A DNA stretch of 43,566 bases from JANXSD01 sp038206385 (GCA_038206385.1 JBBRAW010000017.1:1-43566); one strand, 5' to 3'; counted from the stretch's first letter, positions 8,843 through 17,003 are shown. Numbers and translations: made by a program. Notes: generated by a model not told the origin, from the letters alone.

Positions 8843-9529
8843 CTATTTAATATCTGTATCTTTTTCTTTCAATTCAATTTCTGGTTCTCCTTCAGCTTCA
8901 GCATTTGCTATCTCTTCAGATTTTTTTGGAATCTCTACTTTAGTTGCTTTTGCAGCCTTCTTGATATTTGGAAGAGGAGCTAGGTGTAAAAACATCCTAT
9001 TTCCTTCTAGCTTCGGAAGCATTTCCACTCTTCCAAATTCTTCCAATGCTTGAGCAAATTTAAGGAGAATGATTTCTCCCTTTTCTTTGTAAGCTATTGA
9101 TCGACCACGGAAATGAACATAAGCTTTAACCTTAGCACCTTCTTCAAGGAATTTGATCGCATGCTTCACTTTGAAATCGAAATCGTGCTCATCCGTATTC
9201 GGACCAAAACGAATCTCCTTCAAAACTTGTTTAGCAGCTTTCGCCTTCGTTTCCTTTTCTTTTTTCTTGCGTTCGTAAAGGAACTTTTGATAATCAACAA
9301 TCTTACATACTGGAGGATCAGCCTGAGCAGCAATTTCTACCAGATCAAGTTCTTTCTCTTCGGCGATGCGTAATGCTTCTTCGATAGATACTACTTGAGG
9401 CTCAATACCATCTCCAACTAAGCGGACATGCGTTGCCTTGATCTTATCATTAATTTTATGTTCCGGTTCTCTTTTTACCGGGAACCTGTTCCTGCCGAAA
9501 TTCGGCCGAGAGTTGGGAAAAGTTGCTAT
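8843..9529 (-). CDS. infC: Translation initiation factor IF-3, with an apparent ATA start codon
   Basis: The full frame encodes 228 residues when read from an ATA at 9527-9529. The N-terminal domain is clear (NRFPVKREPEHKINDKI, HVRLVGDGIEPQVVS, EEALRIAEEKELDLVEIA, DPPVCKIVDYQKFLYE), followed by the lysine-rich linker and the C-terminal domain (KEIRFGPNTDEHDFDFKVKHA). No ATG or GTG exists in the right place, and the ATA is preceded by AAGGAGG four bases upstream. IF-3 genes are known to use rare starts (ATT in E. coli) as part of self-control by start-codon discrimination. An acidic tail of about 30 residues (EIANAEAEGEPEIELKEKD) extends past the usual end. IF-3 binds the 30S subunit and checks the start codon. 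Confidence 0.93.
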   Translation of the reverse strand: MATFPNSRPNFGRNRFPVKREPEHKINDKIKATHVRLVGDGIEPQVVSIEEALRIAEEKELDLVEIAAQADPPVCKIVDYQKFLYERKKKEKETKAKAAKQVLKEIRFGPNTDEHDFDFKVKHAIKFLEEGAKVKAYVHFRGRSIAYKEKGEIILLKFAQALEEFGRVEMLPKLEGNRMFLHLAPLPNIKKAAKATKVEIPKKSEEIANAEAEGEPEIELKEKDTDIK

Positions 9530-9540
9530 GGTGCCTCCTT
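9530..9540 (-). promoter_or_regulatory. Strong Shine-Dalgarno site of infC
   Basis: On the minus strand AAGGAGG (9534-9540) is followed by CACC and then the ATA start. It is the only perfect SD I noticed before a gene in this window, and it decides the start of infC. SD sites are rare in Bacteroidota, whose ribosomes mask the anti-SD. Confidence 0.75.
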
Positions 9541-9767
9541 TTTGATTATTAGATATAATGAACTGGTTTTGATTCCAGTGTACTTAAATTCGTGAATGTG
9601 TTTACTAGTAAAATTCTTCTGTTATTTAATCCTTAATTCCCAATAACGTATCAAATTTATTATCAAATGACATATTAAGGAAATTTACGAGCCTGCGAAT
9701 ATCGTAATTTATCGGCAATTGTGAAAGTTTTTCGATGATGATTCTTGGCAAATTGTACCTTTTTTTA

Positions 9768-9807
9768 TATTTACTAACCCATGAATTAATCCATGGGCTA
9801 GTAAATA
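9768..9807 (-). repeat. Inverted repeat between thrS and infC
   Basis: Arms 9768-9783 and 9792-9807 pair over 16 positions with one exception, which is A-C in the plus-strand RNA but G-U in the minus-strand RNA, so the minus-strand hairpin is the more stable one. The loop is 8 bases. On the minus strand the stem is followed by an A-rich, not T-rich, stretch, so it is not a classical terminator. It could protect the thrS mRNA end or act as a partial attenuator. Confidence 0.5.
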
Positions 9808-9825
9808 GATTTTTTGCAATGAAAA

Positions 9826-11763
9826 TTATACTTCAAGCATACTTTTTACTTCATGTTGAACTTTACTAATGAATTCTTCGATTTTCAAACTTCCTTGATC
9901 ACCTTGCCCATGTAGTCGAACCGAAACAGTTCCTTCTTCAGCTTCCTTCTCTCCAACAATTAACATGTATGGGATCTTTTTGATTTCCGCTTCGCGAATC
10001 TTTTTACCAATTTTTTCATCACGATGGTCAATAGTACCTCGGATATCAGAATTGATCAATTGCTGTAAAACATTTTTAGCATAATCATTATACTTTTCGG
10101 ATATTGGGAGTATCGTAACTTGATGTGGGGCTAACCATAGTGGAAAATTTCCTGCATAATGCTCAATTAAAAACCCGATAAATCGCTCATGCGTTCCTAA
10201 CGGAGCTCGATGAATGCAAATTGGTGTTTCCATCTCATTATTAGCATTTCTAAACGTCAATCCAAATCGTCCTGGAACAGCAAAATCTACTTGATTAGTT
10301 GCTAACGTGAATTCTCGTCCAATAGCACTCCAAACTTGAACATCTATCTTAGGACCATAAAACGCGCCTTCATCGGCCACTTCCACGTAAGGGATATTCG
10401 AATCGATCAACACTTTACGAACCATGTCCTCTGTTTCTTTCCAAAGCTCAGGCTCATTCACATATTTTTTCCCCAATTTCTCGGGTGAATGTGTTGAGAA
10501 ACGCATCACATATTTTTCTATCCCAAATATTTTAAAATATTTAAGATACATATCATTCACAGCATTGAATTCCTGTGCAAACTGATCTTTACTGCAATAA
10601 ATATGTGCATCATTCATCTGTAAACAACGTACTCGCATTAAGCCAAATAATTCACCACTTTGCTCGTAACGATAGCACGTTCCATATTCAGCTAAACGAA
10701 TGGGAAGATCACGATATGAAGGATTAAGTTCTTTAAAAATTTTATGATGATGCGGACAATTCATCGCCTTGAGATAATAACGCTCGCCATCAAATTCCAT
10801 TGGTGGAAACATTGAATCCGCATAGTAGGGAAGATGTCCACTTGTTAGATACATGCTCTCCTTAGCAATATGCGGCGTACGCACACGCTTATAACCAGCC
10901 ATTAACTCTGTCTTCTTCGCCAATCGTTCTAACTCTTCAATTATCACAGCACCATTAGGCATCCATAGGGGTAATCCCGGACCAACATCATCATCAAAAG
11001 TAAAAATCCCCATCTCCTTACCAATCTTACGATGATCTCGTTTTTTAGCCTCTTCAATCATCACAATGTACTCATCCAATTCCTGCTTTTTAGGAAAAGT
11101 TATTCCGTAGATACGAGTTAGTTGTGGATTATTTGAATCGTTTTTCCAATAAGCACCGGCAACATTTAAAAGTTTAATTGCTTTAATCGAACCAGTACTT
11201 GGAATATGTGGCCCACGACATAAATCCGTAAAGTTACCTTGAGTATAAAACGTAATTGTTCCATCTTCAAGGTTACTTAATAAATCAAGTTTATATTGAT
11301 CCTGCTTCTCTGTAAAGTAAGCAGTGGCTTCAGCTTTTGTCATCTCCTTTCGGATATACGGATTATTTTGCTTAGCAAGTTCCGCCATTTTATCCTCGAT
11401 CAATTTAAAATCCTCGGAAGAAAAGGAGCGACCTCCAAAATCAACATCATAATAAAATCCACTTGAGAGTGCTGGTCCAACCCAAAACTTTATACCAGGG
11501 AAACTAGCTTCTAATGCTTCCGCCATCAAATGGGCTGATGAGTGCCACATTGTATTCTTGCCTTCATCGTCTTTCCACGTTAGTAGTTGCAGAGAGGAAT
11601 CACTGTCAATTGGGCGCATTAAGTCACGGACTTCTCCATTTATCTTCGCAGCAAGAACGTTACGGGCTAAGCCTTCACTGATCGATTTTGCAATATCCAT
11701 AGCGTTGGTGCCTTTTGGGTAGTCACGCACGGAATTGTCGGGCAAGGTAATTTTGATATTCAT
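9826..11763 (-). CDS. thrS: Threonyl-tRNA synthetase
   Basis: 645 residues, full length. In order: a TGS domain (about 1-62), the editing domain with zinc-like residues His74, His78 (WHSSAH), Cys182 and His186 (LCRGPH), the class II catalytic core with Cys336 of the active-site zinc (MNCPHHH), motif 2 near YRYEQSGELFGLMRVR and motif 3 near IHRAPLGTHERFIGFLIEH, then the anticodon-binding domain from about 545 (LWLAPHQVTILPISEKYN). It charges tRNA-Thr and hydrolyses mischarged Ser-tRNA. It lies immediately upstream of infC-rpmI-rplT, a common arrangement. A -7 promoter box lies about 20 bp before the ATG. Confidence 0.98.
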   Translation of the reverse strand: MNIKITLPDNSVRDYPKGTNAMDIAKSISEGLARNVLAAKINGEVRDLMRPIDSDSSLQLLTWKDDEGKNTMWHSSAHLMAEALEASFPGIKFWVGPALSSGFYYDVDFGGRSFSSEDFKLIEDKMAELAKQNNPYIRKEMTKAEATAYFTEKQDQYKLDLLSNLEDGTITFYTQGNFTDLCRGPHIPSTGSIKAIKLLNVAGAYWKNDSNNPQLTRIYGITFPKKQELDEYIVMIEEAKKRDHRKIGKEMGIFTFDDDVGPGLPLWMPNGAVIIEELERLAKKTELMAGYKRVRTPHIAKESMYLTSGHLPYYADSMFPPMEFDGERYYLKAMNCPHHHKIFKELNPSYRDLPIRLAEYGTCYRYEQSGELFGLMRVRCLQMNDAHIYCSKDQFAQEFNAVNDMYLKYFKIFGIEKYVMRFSTHSPEKLGKKYVNEPELWKETEDMVRKVLIDSNIPYVEVADEGAFYGPKIDVQVWSAIGREFTLATNQVDFAVPGRFGLTFRNANNEMETPICIHRAPLGTHERFIGFLIEHYAGNFPLWLAPHQVTILPISEKYNDYAKNVLQQLINSDIRGTIDHRDEKIGKKIREAEIKKIPYMLIVGEKEAEEGTVSVRLHGQGDQGSLKIEEFISKVQHEVKSMLEV

Positions 11764-11782
11764 AAATTATGTGAACGAGGTG

Positions 11783-11790
11783 CAAAGATA
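11783..11790 (-). promoter_or_regulatory. -7 promoter box of thrS
   Basis: Minus-strand TATCTTTG, a perfect TAnnTTTG match, ends 19 bases before the thrS ATG. No clear TTG is seen at the -33 position. This predicts a leader of roughly 10-15 bases. Confidence 0.5.
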
Positions 11791-11871
11791 ATACAGGATA
11801 CAATGCTGTCCTTCGTTGTGTTACTGTTACTGATAAAAATCTTTTATTTCTTGCTGTAGAAAAAACGAATC

Positions 11872-13308
11872 TTATGATAATTTTGAGAGAATCATTGAGG
11901 AGAAAGGTGCTAATTCAAATTCATGTTCATTGGCTTCACAATCAGGATGAGATGCGTAGATTAATTGAAAACTGTGCTTAGGATCATCTTCGTTTTTTAG
12001 AATTACACTTTCGTTAATGAGATTATTTAATATTAAAAAGGTGTTATTTTGATAAGAAATAGAAAAAATAAGCACTTCATTTTCTTCGCATTGTACTGTA
12101 TTAATTTCACCAAGTTCAAGTATTTTATTTGTATTGCGAATGCGAATCAAGTTTTTGTAAAGATGGTAAATTGATGATGGATCTTCTCGTTGTTCATCTA
12201 AAGGATCGACCGTTGCATCAGTACTAAAAATTGGTTTTATCCAACGCGTACGATCATTATCTTTTTCATTTTTCCACAAAAATGGTTCTCGAATATTTTC
12301 ATCAGGCTTGTTTCCAAGCATACCAATTTCTTCACCGTAATATATAAATGGAATACCTGGTAAGGTAAGTAATATTGCTGCTGCCAATTTTATTTTTCTA
12401 CTATCACCATTAAGGCGTGATGCAATTCTTTCTTGATCATGATTACTTAAAAAAATGGAATCCTTTGATTGTGGCTCAACGCCTTTATAAAGATCACGAA
12501 CACCTTTTAACCAAACTGGCAAACAATCATGTTGACCATTTAAAACAGCTTGTGTGATGTGTTCTGATAGTTCAAAATTAAATGCGGATGTTACTCCTTT
12601 GTATAGGTATGGTGCGATATATCCGCATGATTCAGCAATTTCACCAACAACTATTGCATCAGGATTTAAAGTTGAAACATGAGAACGAAATTCTTGCCAC
12701 CATTTATAATTTGCATCTTCTTTACCTGGAGGAAAAATATGCATTGCAGCATCTAAACGAAATCCATCCACACCTAAATTTAACCAGAAAGTTGCAATAT
12801 CTTTTGCTGCTTTTCTAACGGCTAGATTATCATAATTAAGATCAGGCATTCCGCTCCAAAAAAGTCCATAATAAAATTCGTCTTGCGGCCCTGCCTTAGG
12901 GACATGCCATGAAGAAATTTCATTAGCAGGAATCTCTTTTGCTTTTTTCCATACATACCATTTTCGATAGGGATTTCGTTTACTTTGCATCGCAGCTTGA
13001 AAATAATGATGTTGATCACTAGTGTGGTTTAACACCATATCAAGAATTATTTTTATTCCTCGATGATGTGCATTTTGAATCAATAAATTAAATTCAGCTA
13101 TAGTTCCATATTCAGGATCTATTGAATTATAATTCGTCACATCATATTTATGATACGATGGTGATGGAAAAATTGGAAGTAACCACAAACCTTCAATTCC
13201 TAGTTCTGAAAAATAATCCATCTTTTCTATCAAGCCATTCAAATCACCAATTCCATCCTTATTTCCATCAGCAAAACTTCTTACAAAAACCGAATACCAA
13301 ACTCCCAT
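11872..13308 (-). CDS. GH13 alpha-amylase-family glycoside hydrolase, cytoplasmic
   Basis: 478 residues with no signal peptide. The four conserved GH13 regions are present: DMVLNHTS (I, from Asp90), GFRLDAAMH (II, nucleophile Asp186), VGEIAE (III, acid/base Glu223) and SNHDQ (IV, transition-state stabiliser Asp291). A calcium-loop-like DGNKDGIGDLNG sits at 14-25, as in oligo-1,6-glucosidases, trehalose synthases and GH13_36 amylases. The C-terminal 100 residues form the short beta-sandwich. It would act on alpha-glucosides or malto-oligosaccharides inside the cell. No other starch or maltose gene is near, so the substrate is open. The ATG is the first codon of a natural family start, MGVWYSVFVRSFAD. 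Confidence 0.92.
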   Translation of the reverse strand: MGVWYSVFVRSFADGNKDGIGDLNGLIEKMDYFSELGIEGLWLLPIFPSPSYHKYDVTNYNSIDPEYGTIAEFNLLIQNAHHRGIKIILDMVLNHTSDQHHYFQAAMQSKRNPYRKWYVWKKAKEIPANEISSWHVPKAGPQDEFYYGLFWSGMPDLNYDNLAVRKAAKDIATFWLNLGVDGFRLDAAMHIFPPGKEDANYKWWQEFRSHVSTLNPDAIVVGEIAESCGYIAPYLYKGVTSAFNFELSEHITQAVLNGQHDCLPVWLKGVRDLYKGVEPQSKDSIFLSNHDQERIASRLNGDSRKIKLAAAILLTLPGIPFIYYGEEIGMLGNKPDENIREPFLWKNEKDNDRTRWIKPIFSTDATVDPLDEQREDPSSIYHLYKNLIRIRNTNKILELGEINTVQCEENEVLIFSISYQNNTFLILNNLINESVILKNEDDPKHSFQLIYASHPDCEANEHEFELAPFSSMILSKLS

Positions 13309-13431
13309 ATTGATTATGATTTTTTATTCTGTGAAAATAGAAACAAATTCAGGATTGTAATCATTCGTATTATCACTTGACTTTGTACATATAGAATCTC
13401 CATTGTCCATAATCTAGTTTCAATCCACTCA

Positions 13432-13520
13432 TCGACCCTGTAGGGGTCGAATGTTTATAACATCGCATGAAATGCGATGTTATAAACATCAACTAATTCT
13501 CGACCCTGAAGGGGTCGAAT
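13432..13520. repeat. REP-like compound palindrome (three hairpins)
   Basis: Two near-identical 19-base palindromes, TCGACCCTGTAGGGGTCGA (13432-13450) and TCGACCCTGAAGGGGTCGA (13500-13518), flank a perfect 18-bp inverted repeat (13451-13468 with 13472-13489, loop gaa). Both outer units continue with AT. The layout resembles REP/BIME elements dispersed in many bacterial genomes. It lies in the 283-bp gap between two divergent genes. No transposase is nearby. Confidence 0.8.
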
Positions 13521-13591
13521 ATCTTTTCAAGGTTTGGTCAACGCAAAAGTCACTAATTTTGGAATCCCTAAAATATCCTGATTATTAGCAT

Positions 13592-13942
13592 TTGAAAACA
13601 ATTCAACCGCAAGATTTTTCTTTCTTCGAACAAGTTTATGAAGTAGTGAAGCTTATCCCAAAGGGACGTGTAACCTCTTATGGTGCAATTGCAAAATATC
13701 TCGGCGCAGCTCAATCTGCTAGGATGGTAGGTTGGGCAATGAACGCGTCGCACACAATTATTCCACCAATTCCCGCGCATAGAGTCGTGAACAGAAACGG
13801 ATTATTAACGGGAAAACATCATTTTGGAGAACCTAACAAAATGCAACAACTACTTGAAAAGGAAGGAGTGAAATTCGATGTTGATCAAATTTTAAATTTT
13901 AAAAATATTTTTTGGGATCCCATGATAGAGTTGGCATTATAG
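13592..13942 (+). CDS. Alkyltransferase-like (ATL) protein of the MGMT/Ogt DNA-binding family, active-site Cys replaced by Ala
   Basis: 116 residues. It has only the C-terminal, DNA-binding half of O6-alkylguanine-DNA alkyltransferases: FFEQVYEVVKLIPKGRVTSYGAIAKYLG (about 11-38), the helix with the arginine finger SARMVGWAMNAS, and the active-site motif, which here reads IPAHRVVNRNG instead of PCHRV. Without the cysteine the protein cannot take the alkyl group. Known ATLs bind O6-alkylguanine and flag the site for nucleotide-excision repair; a C-terminal extension (VDQILNFKNIFWDP) is like that of other bacterial ATLs. The start is a TTG; an in-frame TAG two codons upstream and no earlier ATG make it the only good choice. 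It stands alone, just after the REP-like repeat. Confidence 0.88.
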   Translation: MKTIQPQDFSFFEQVYEVVKLIPKGRVTSYGAIAKYLGAAQSARMVGWAMNASHTIIPPIPAHRVVNRNGLLTGKHHFGEPNKMQQLLEKEGVKFDVDQILNFKNIFWDPMIELAL

Positions 13943-14315
13943 CCGCTTCTATAACAGGAGAAGGGTAGAAAAAATTAGTCAATAATGCATTTAAGCCATT
14001 GTCATTTTTTAATTTAATTCGAGTACTCTATACTTATGAAAAATAAAATTTAAATTCTTCACAATAATTTGATTTACCTAATCAATTTCATCAAAATTCA
14101 AGTGTTTATTTTTGCAATGAGTTATTTTAAACCTACTGCATAAGTACACATGGATTGATTCTATTACATTTAAAGGATTAATAAAACATACCGTGGTATA
14201 AAAATTATTTAAGAAAAAATCAAATTTTCTTTCGTTCAAAAATGCGTTTTCATGTATTAAATTATTGGAAATTATAACGTGCATAAAATTAAATAAATCT
14301 TCAAATACAAATTTT
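13943..14315. other. Gene-free stretch, 373 bp
   Basis: Very AT-rich and located between two convergent genes. A 68-codon minus-strand frame (14078-14284) has biased, AT-driven composition and no recognisable motif, and I do not call it. No strong terminator hairpin was found. Confidence 0.5.
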
Positions 14316-15350
14316 TTACATGTTTATATTTAAATGGTTGTATGTAATTTTGGATATTTCACTTAGAATTGGTGGCAACTTATCCATTTCCTTACCTTGA
14401 GTCATAATAGTTAATAAATATGGATTATTATTAAGGTATATAATTGCAATCTCATGCAATTCCTTACCAAGTGGAGTACCTTGTTCTCCAAATTTATGTA
14501 CTATAGAAATTTCTTTAGGAATAGCATGCGCAATACCTAGCTGAAATGTACTTTTAGATAAAAGTGTTAATGCATATTCTGAACTAGCAGTTTTTAAATA
14601 AGTTGAACTATAAAGTATTCTTAAAAACTTTGATACATCAACCGCAGAAATGGAAAAATTTGGACTGTTTTCCGGAGGTTCAGGAAGTCCAATATCTGTA
14701 AAGAGCTTCTTAAAACCATTCATATTTACGTTCTGAATCAAAAGCATTGTAGCAGCATTATCAGAATTCTCTATCATTGCCTCAAGAAGCTCATTCGCCT
14801 TATATGACTTCCCAACTTGAATCATCTTATCAGGAAACTCTTGGGTAGGCATGTTGCTAAATACCTTTTCGTACTTGATTTGTTTATTTAACAATGTAGG
14901 ATTGTCTTCTGCATATTTCAAGTAAGTTAATAATATAGGAATCTTAATGAGACTACCTGGATGAAAACCTTCATTTCCATTAATATTCATCCAGCTTCCA
15001 TCATTTAGTTCTCTAAAATAAACTGATGCATTGCTTATTTCACCAATTGATTTTTTGCTCTCAATAAAGGTATTAATTTCATTTTTTAGTGAAAGTAAAT
15101 CTTCCGATTCATTAGGGATATCTGTTAATAGTAATGGGTGAACAAACTTGAAATCTTTCGTACGAACCTGACTCATCTTCGTGATGCAAGTATTGTATTC
15201 TATCTTCTGTAGATTTTGAGAATTATTTGCGAGCGCATATTGATTTAAATAATAGTAGTTGCCCCCTGCAACGATCAAAAGTATTATTACAATGTAATAA
15301 ACAGGAAGTTGCTTTACAAAGATTTCTTTAAAAAAGTGTAGAATTTTCAT
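14316..15350 (-). CDS. Membrane-anchored serine hydrolase, class A beta-lactamase-like fold
   Basis: 344 residues. One membrane span (about 16-38) follows a short basic N-terminus, so the enzyme domain should face the periplasm. The penicillin-binding/beta-lactamase motifs are SLIK (nucleophile Ser133, Lys136), SDN (196-198) and KFG (286-288, in place of KTG). The omega-loop glutamate motif of class A beta-lactamases (ExxLN) is not seen; the region reads PEPPENSPNFSISAVDVSKF. It is therefore more likely a relative acting on peptidoglycan or an unknown ester or amide than a true beta-lactamase. It is a single gene, convergent with the ATL gene. Confidence 0.85.
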   Translation of the reverse strand: MKILHFFKEIFVKQLPVYYIVIILLIVAGGNYYYLNQYALANNSQNLQKIEYNTCITKMSQVRTKDFKFVHPLLLTDIPNESEDLLSLKNEINTFIESKKSIGEISNASVYFRELNDGSWMNINGNEGFHPGSLIKIPILLTYLKYAEDNPTLLNKQIKYEKVFSNMPTQEFPDKMIQVGKSYKANELLEAMIENSDNAATMLLIQNVNMNGFKKLFTDIGLPEPPENSPNFSISAVDVSKFLRILYSSTYLKTASSEYALTLLSKSTFQLGIAHAIPKEISIVHKFGEQGTPLGKELHEIAIIYLNNNPYLLTIMTQGKEMDKLPPILSEISKITYNHLNINM

Positions 15351-15525
15351 TTTGGATGTATGTTCTTATAGTAAAATTACAATTTGCCTTTTAATAAATG
15401 AACTATTTTTTCCATTTTCTTGCTGAACTGGATATATTAATATTTAAATGGTAAAAAATATAAATTGTATTCAGAGGACATGAAGACCTTTGAAGGGTTA
15501 AACTTATTTAGAAAGGTAAATAGAT

Positions 15526-15558
15526 AAAAAAATCCGCCCTTTTGAGGCGGATTTTTTT
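15526..15558 (-). terminator. Terminator of the cold-shock gene
   Basis: A perfect 13-bp stem (15526-15538 with 15546-15558; core TCCGCC/GGCGGA) with loop CTTTTGA, flanked by A and T runs. On the minus strand it ends in seven T, 17 bp past the csp stop codon. Confidence 0.9.
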
Positions 15559-15574
15559 CAATGAGTTTGAATAA

Positions 15575-15769
15575 TTATGCTTCTACGCGAACGTTTACTG
15601 CATTCATTCCTCTTTTACCTGGAGTTACTTCGAATACTACAGCATCACCTTCACGAATTTCGTCTTTCAGTCCTGTTGAATGAACAAAAATGTCCTCTCC
15701 TGATTCACTGTCATTGATGAATCCGTAACCTTTGGTTTCATTGTAAAATTTTACTTTACCTTTTTTCAT
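15575..15769 (-). CDS. Cold-shock domain protein
   Basis: 64 residues from ATG 15767-15769, a typical CspA-like length. It carries both RNA-binding motifs, GYGFIND (RNP1-like, K-G-Y/F-G-F-I) and DIFVHSTGL (RNP2-like), and the end VTPGKRGMNAVNVRVEA. Such proteins melt RNA structure and are often induced by cold. A longer frame runs upstream, but the extra residues (MCIFDALIKLNIIK) do not belong to the family, and the promoter at 15799-15826 places the RNA start after them. A strong terminator follows. Confidence 0.95.
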   Translation of the reverse strand: MKKGKVKFYNETKGYGFINDSESGEDIFVHSTGLKDEIREGDAVVFEVTPGKRGMNAVNVRVEA

Positions 15770-15798
15770 TTTAATAATGTTGAGTTTAATTAATGCAT

Positions 15799-15826
15799 CA
15801 AAGATACACAAATTAGCTTATATCAA
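15799..15826 (-). promoter_or_regulatory. Promoter of the cold-shock gene (consensus Bacteroidota type)
   Basis: On the minus strand TTG (15824-15826), a 17-base spacer and TATCTTTG (15799-15806) match the Bacteroidota consensus TTG-N17-23-TAnnTTTG. The start of transcription should fall near 15793, leaving a leader of only about 24 bases. Confidence 0.7.
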
Positions 15827-16032
15827 GAGGTTTCATCAAAAAAATATCTCATTAAAACTCTTTTATGCTGAATTCATGTTTTTTATAGATGTAATTTAAT
15901 TACTTTAGTTCTTAAGTTGTTGAAAGTTAAATAGTTATTTTGAATTTAAATCATGCTATTTAAAATTTAAATTGAGGTATTTTCACTTAATTTTATAGTT
16001 TGCAAATGTATTTTCTATTGATAAGTAGGTTT

Positions 16033-16060
16033 TTTGCCGCTTATAATAATCGTAAATTTG
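16033..16060 (+). promoter_or_regulatory. Promoter of the LpxL-like acyltransferase gene
   Basis: TTTG (16033-16036), 16 bases, then TAAATTTG (16053-16060), a perfect -7 box. The predicted RNA start near 16067 lies downstream of the alternative TTG start at 16034, which supports translation from the ATG at 16094. The csp/acyltransferase gap 15770-16093 otherwise shows nothing. Confidence 0.55.
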
Positions 16061-16093
16061 TGCAATTCACAAAAATCAAGCATTTTTAAATTC

Positions 16094-16990
16094 ATGATTA
16101 TTCTAAACTATTTCATTTATTATTTCATTATCATACCGATATCACTATTACCTTTTAGGGTTTTATACTTTCTTTCCGACGTACTCTTTTTCGTTTTGTA
16201 CTACCTTGTAGGTTATCGTAAAAAAGTAGTGCTTGAAAACCTCCATAATTCATTTCCTGAAAAATCAGAAATGGAAATTAATCATATTGCTTTGTTGTTT
16301 TACAAACATCTCTGTGATATCATGGTTGAAACTATAAAATCTTTTACCATTTCGGATAAATCAATAAGTTTAAGAATGATTTTATTGAACCCTGAACTTC
16401 TTAATAAATTTTTTGACAATAAAAAAAGCATCATACTTGCGGGAGGACATTACAATAATTGGGAGTGGATCGCTACTGCAATAGATAAACAAATTAAGCA
16501 TCAAACGATAGGTTTGTATTTGCCATTATCAAATCTTTTTTTTGATAAGAAAATGAGAGAAAGCAGAAGTAAGTTCGGGCTTATTTTGGCAAGTACTAGA
16601 AAAGTAAAAGCTGTTTTTGATGAATATAAAAATCATTTAACTGCTACTATTTTTGCTGTTGATCAATCTCCGGGTCATCCTGGAAAGTCGTATTGGCTTA
16701 AATTTTTAAATCAAGATACACCAGCACTATTTGGTGCAGAGAAATATGCAAAGGATTACGATTACCCAGTGTTGTATGGAACAATTAATAAAGTTAAACG
16801 TGGTCATTATACTTTTCAATTTAGTACTATAACCGAACATCCACGTGATACTGCTCATGGTTATATTATTGAAACTGTAACAAAACTAATCGAAGAACAG
16901 ATCATAAAGGAACCACAATATTGGTTATGGACACACAGAAGGTGGAAACACAAAAGAGAAACTCCAGAATCGAAAATTAATATTCATTAG
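16094..16990 (+). CDS. Lysophospholipid/lipid A acyltransferase, LpxL/HtrB family
   Basis: 298 residues from ATG 16094. A hydrophobic N-terminus (about 4-40, likely membrane anchor) is followed by VLENLHNSFPEKSE, the family's N-L-x-x-S/A-F-P signature. The catalytic H-x4-E is His119 to Glu124 in GGHYNNWEW. Later motifs include VDQSPGHPGKSYWLKFLNQDTPALFGAEKYAK (substrate pocket region) and the end QYWLWTHRRWKHKR, which is diagnostic for LpxL/LpxM-type late acyltransferases. It would add a secondary acyl chain to lipid A or, in Bacteroidota, possibly to ornithine-type or other lipids, at the inner membrane. A longer frame begins at TTG 16034, but that codon lies inside the promoter. Confidence 0.9.
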   Translation: MIILNYFIYYFIIIPISLLPFRVLYFLSDVLFFVLYYLVGYRKKVVLENLHNSFPEKSEMEINHIALLFYKHLCDIMVETIKSFTISDKSISLRMILLNPELLNKFFDNKKSIILAGGHYNNWEWIATAIDKQIKHQTIGLYLPLSNLFFDKKMRESRSKFGLILASTRKVKAVFDEYKNHLTATIFAVDQSPGHPGKSYWLKFLNQDTPALFGAEKYAKDYDYPVLYGTINKVKRGHYTFQFSTITEHPRDTAHGYIIETVTKLIEEQIIKEPQYWLWTHRRWKHKRETPESKINIH

Positions 16991-17003
16991 TTGATGTTAT
17001 AAC

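Noticed and set aside
9626..9673. 15-codon leader peptide before infC on the minus strand
   Set aside because: Overlaps the -7 promoter box at 9652-9659 and has no attenuator arrangement.
13432..13520. CRISPR array
   Set aside because: Only two copies of a short palindrome with a palindromic, not unique, spacer; no cas genes.
14078..14284. 68-codon minus-strand frame between two convergent genes
   Set aside because: Composition follows the AT-rich DNA, no motif, signal or family resemblance, and no promoter or start context.
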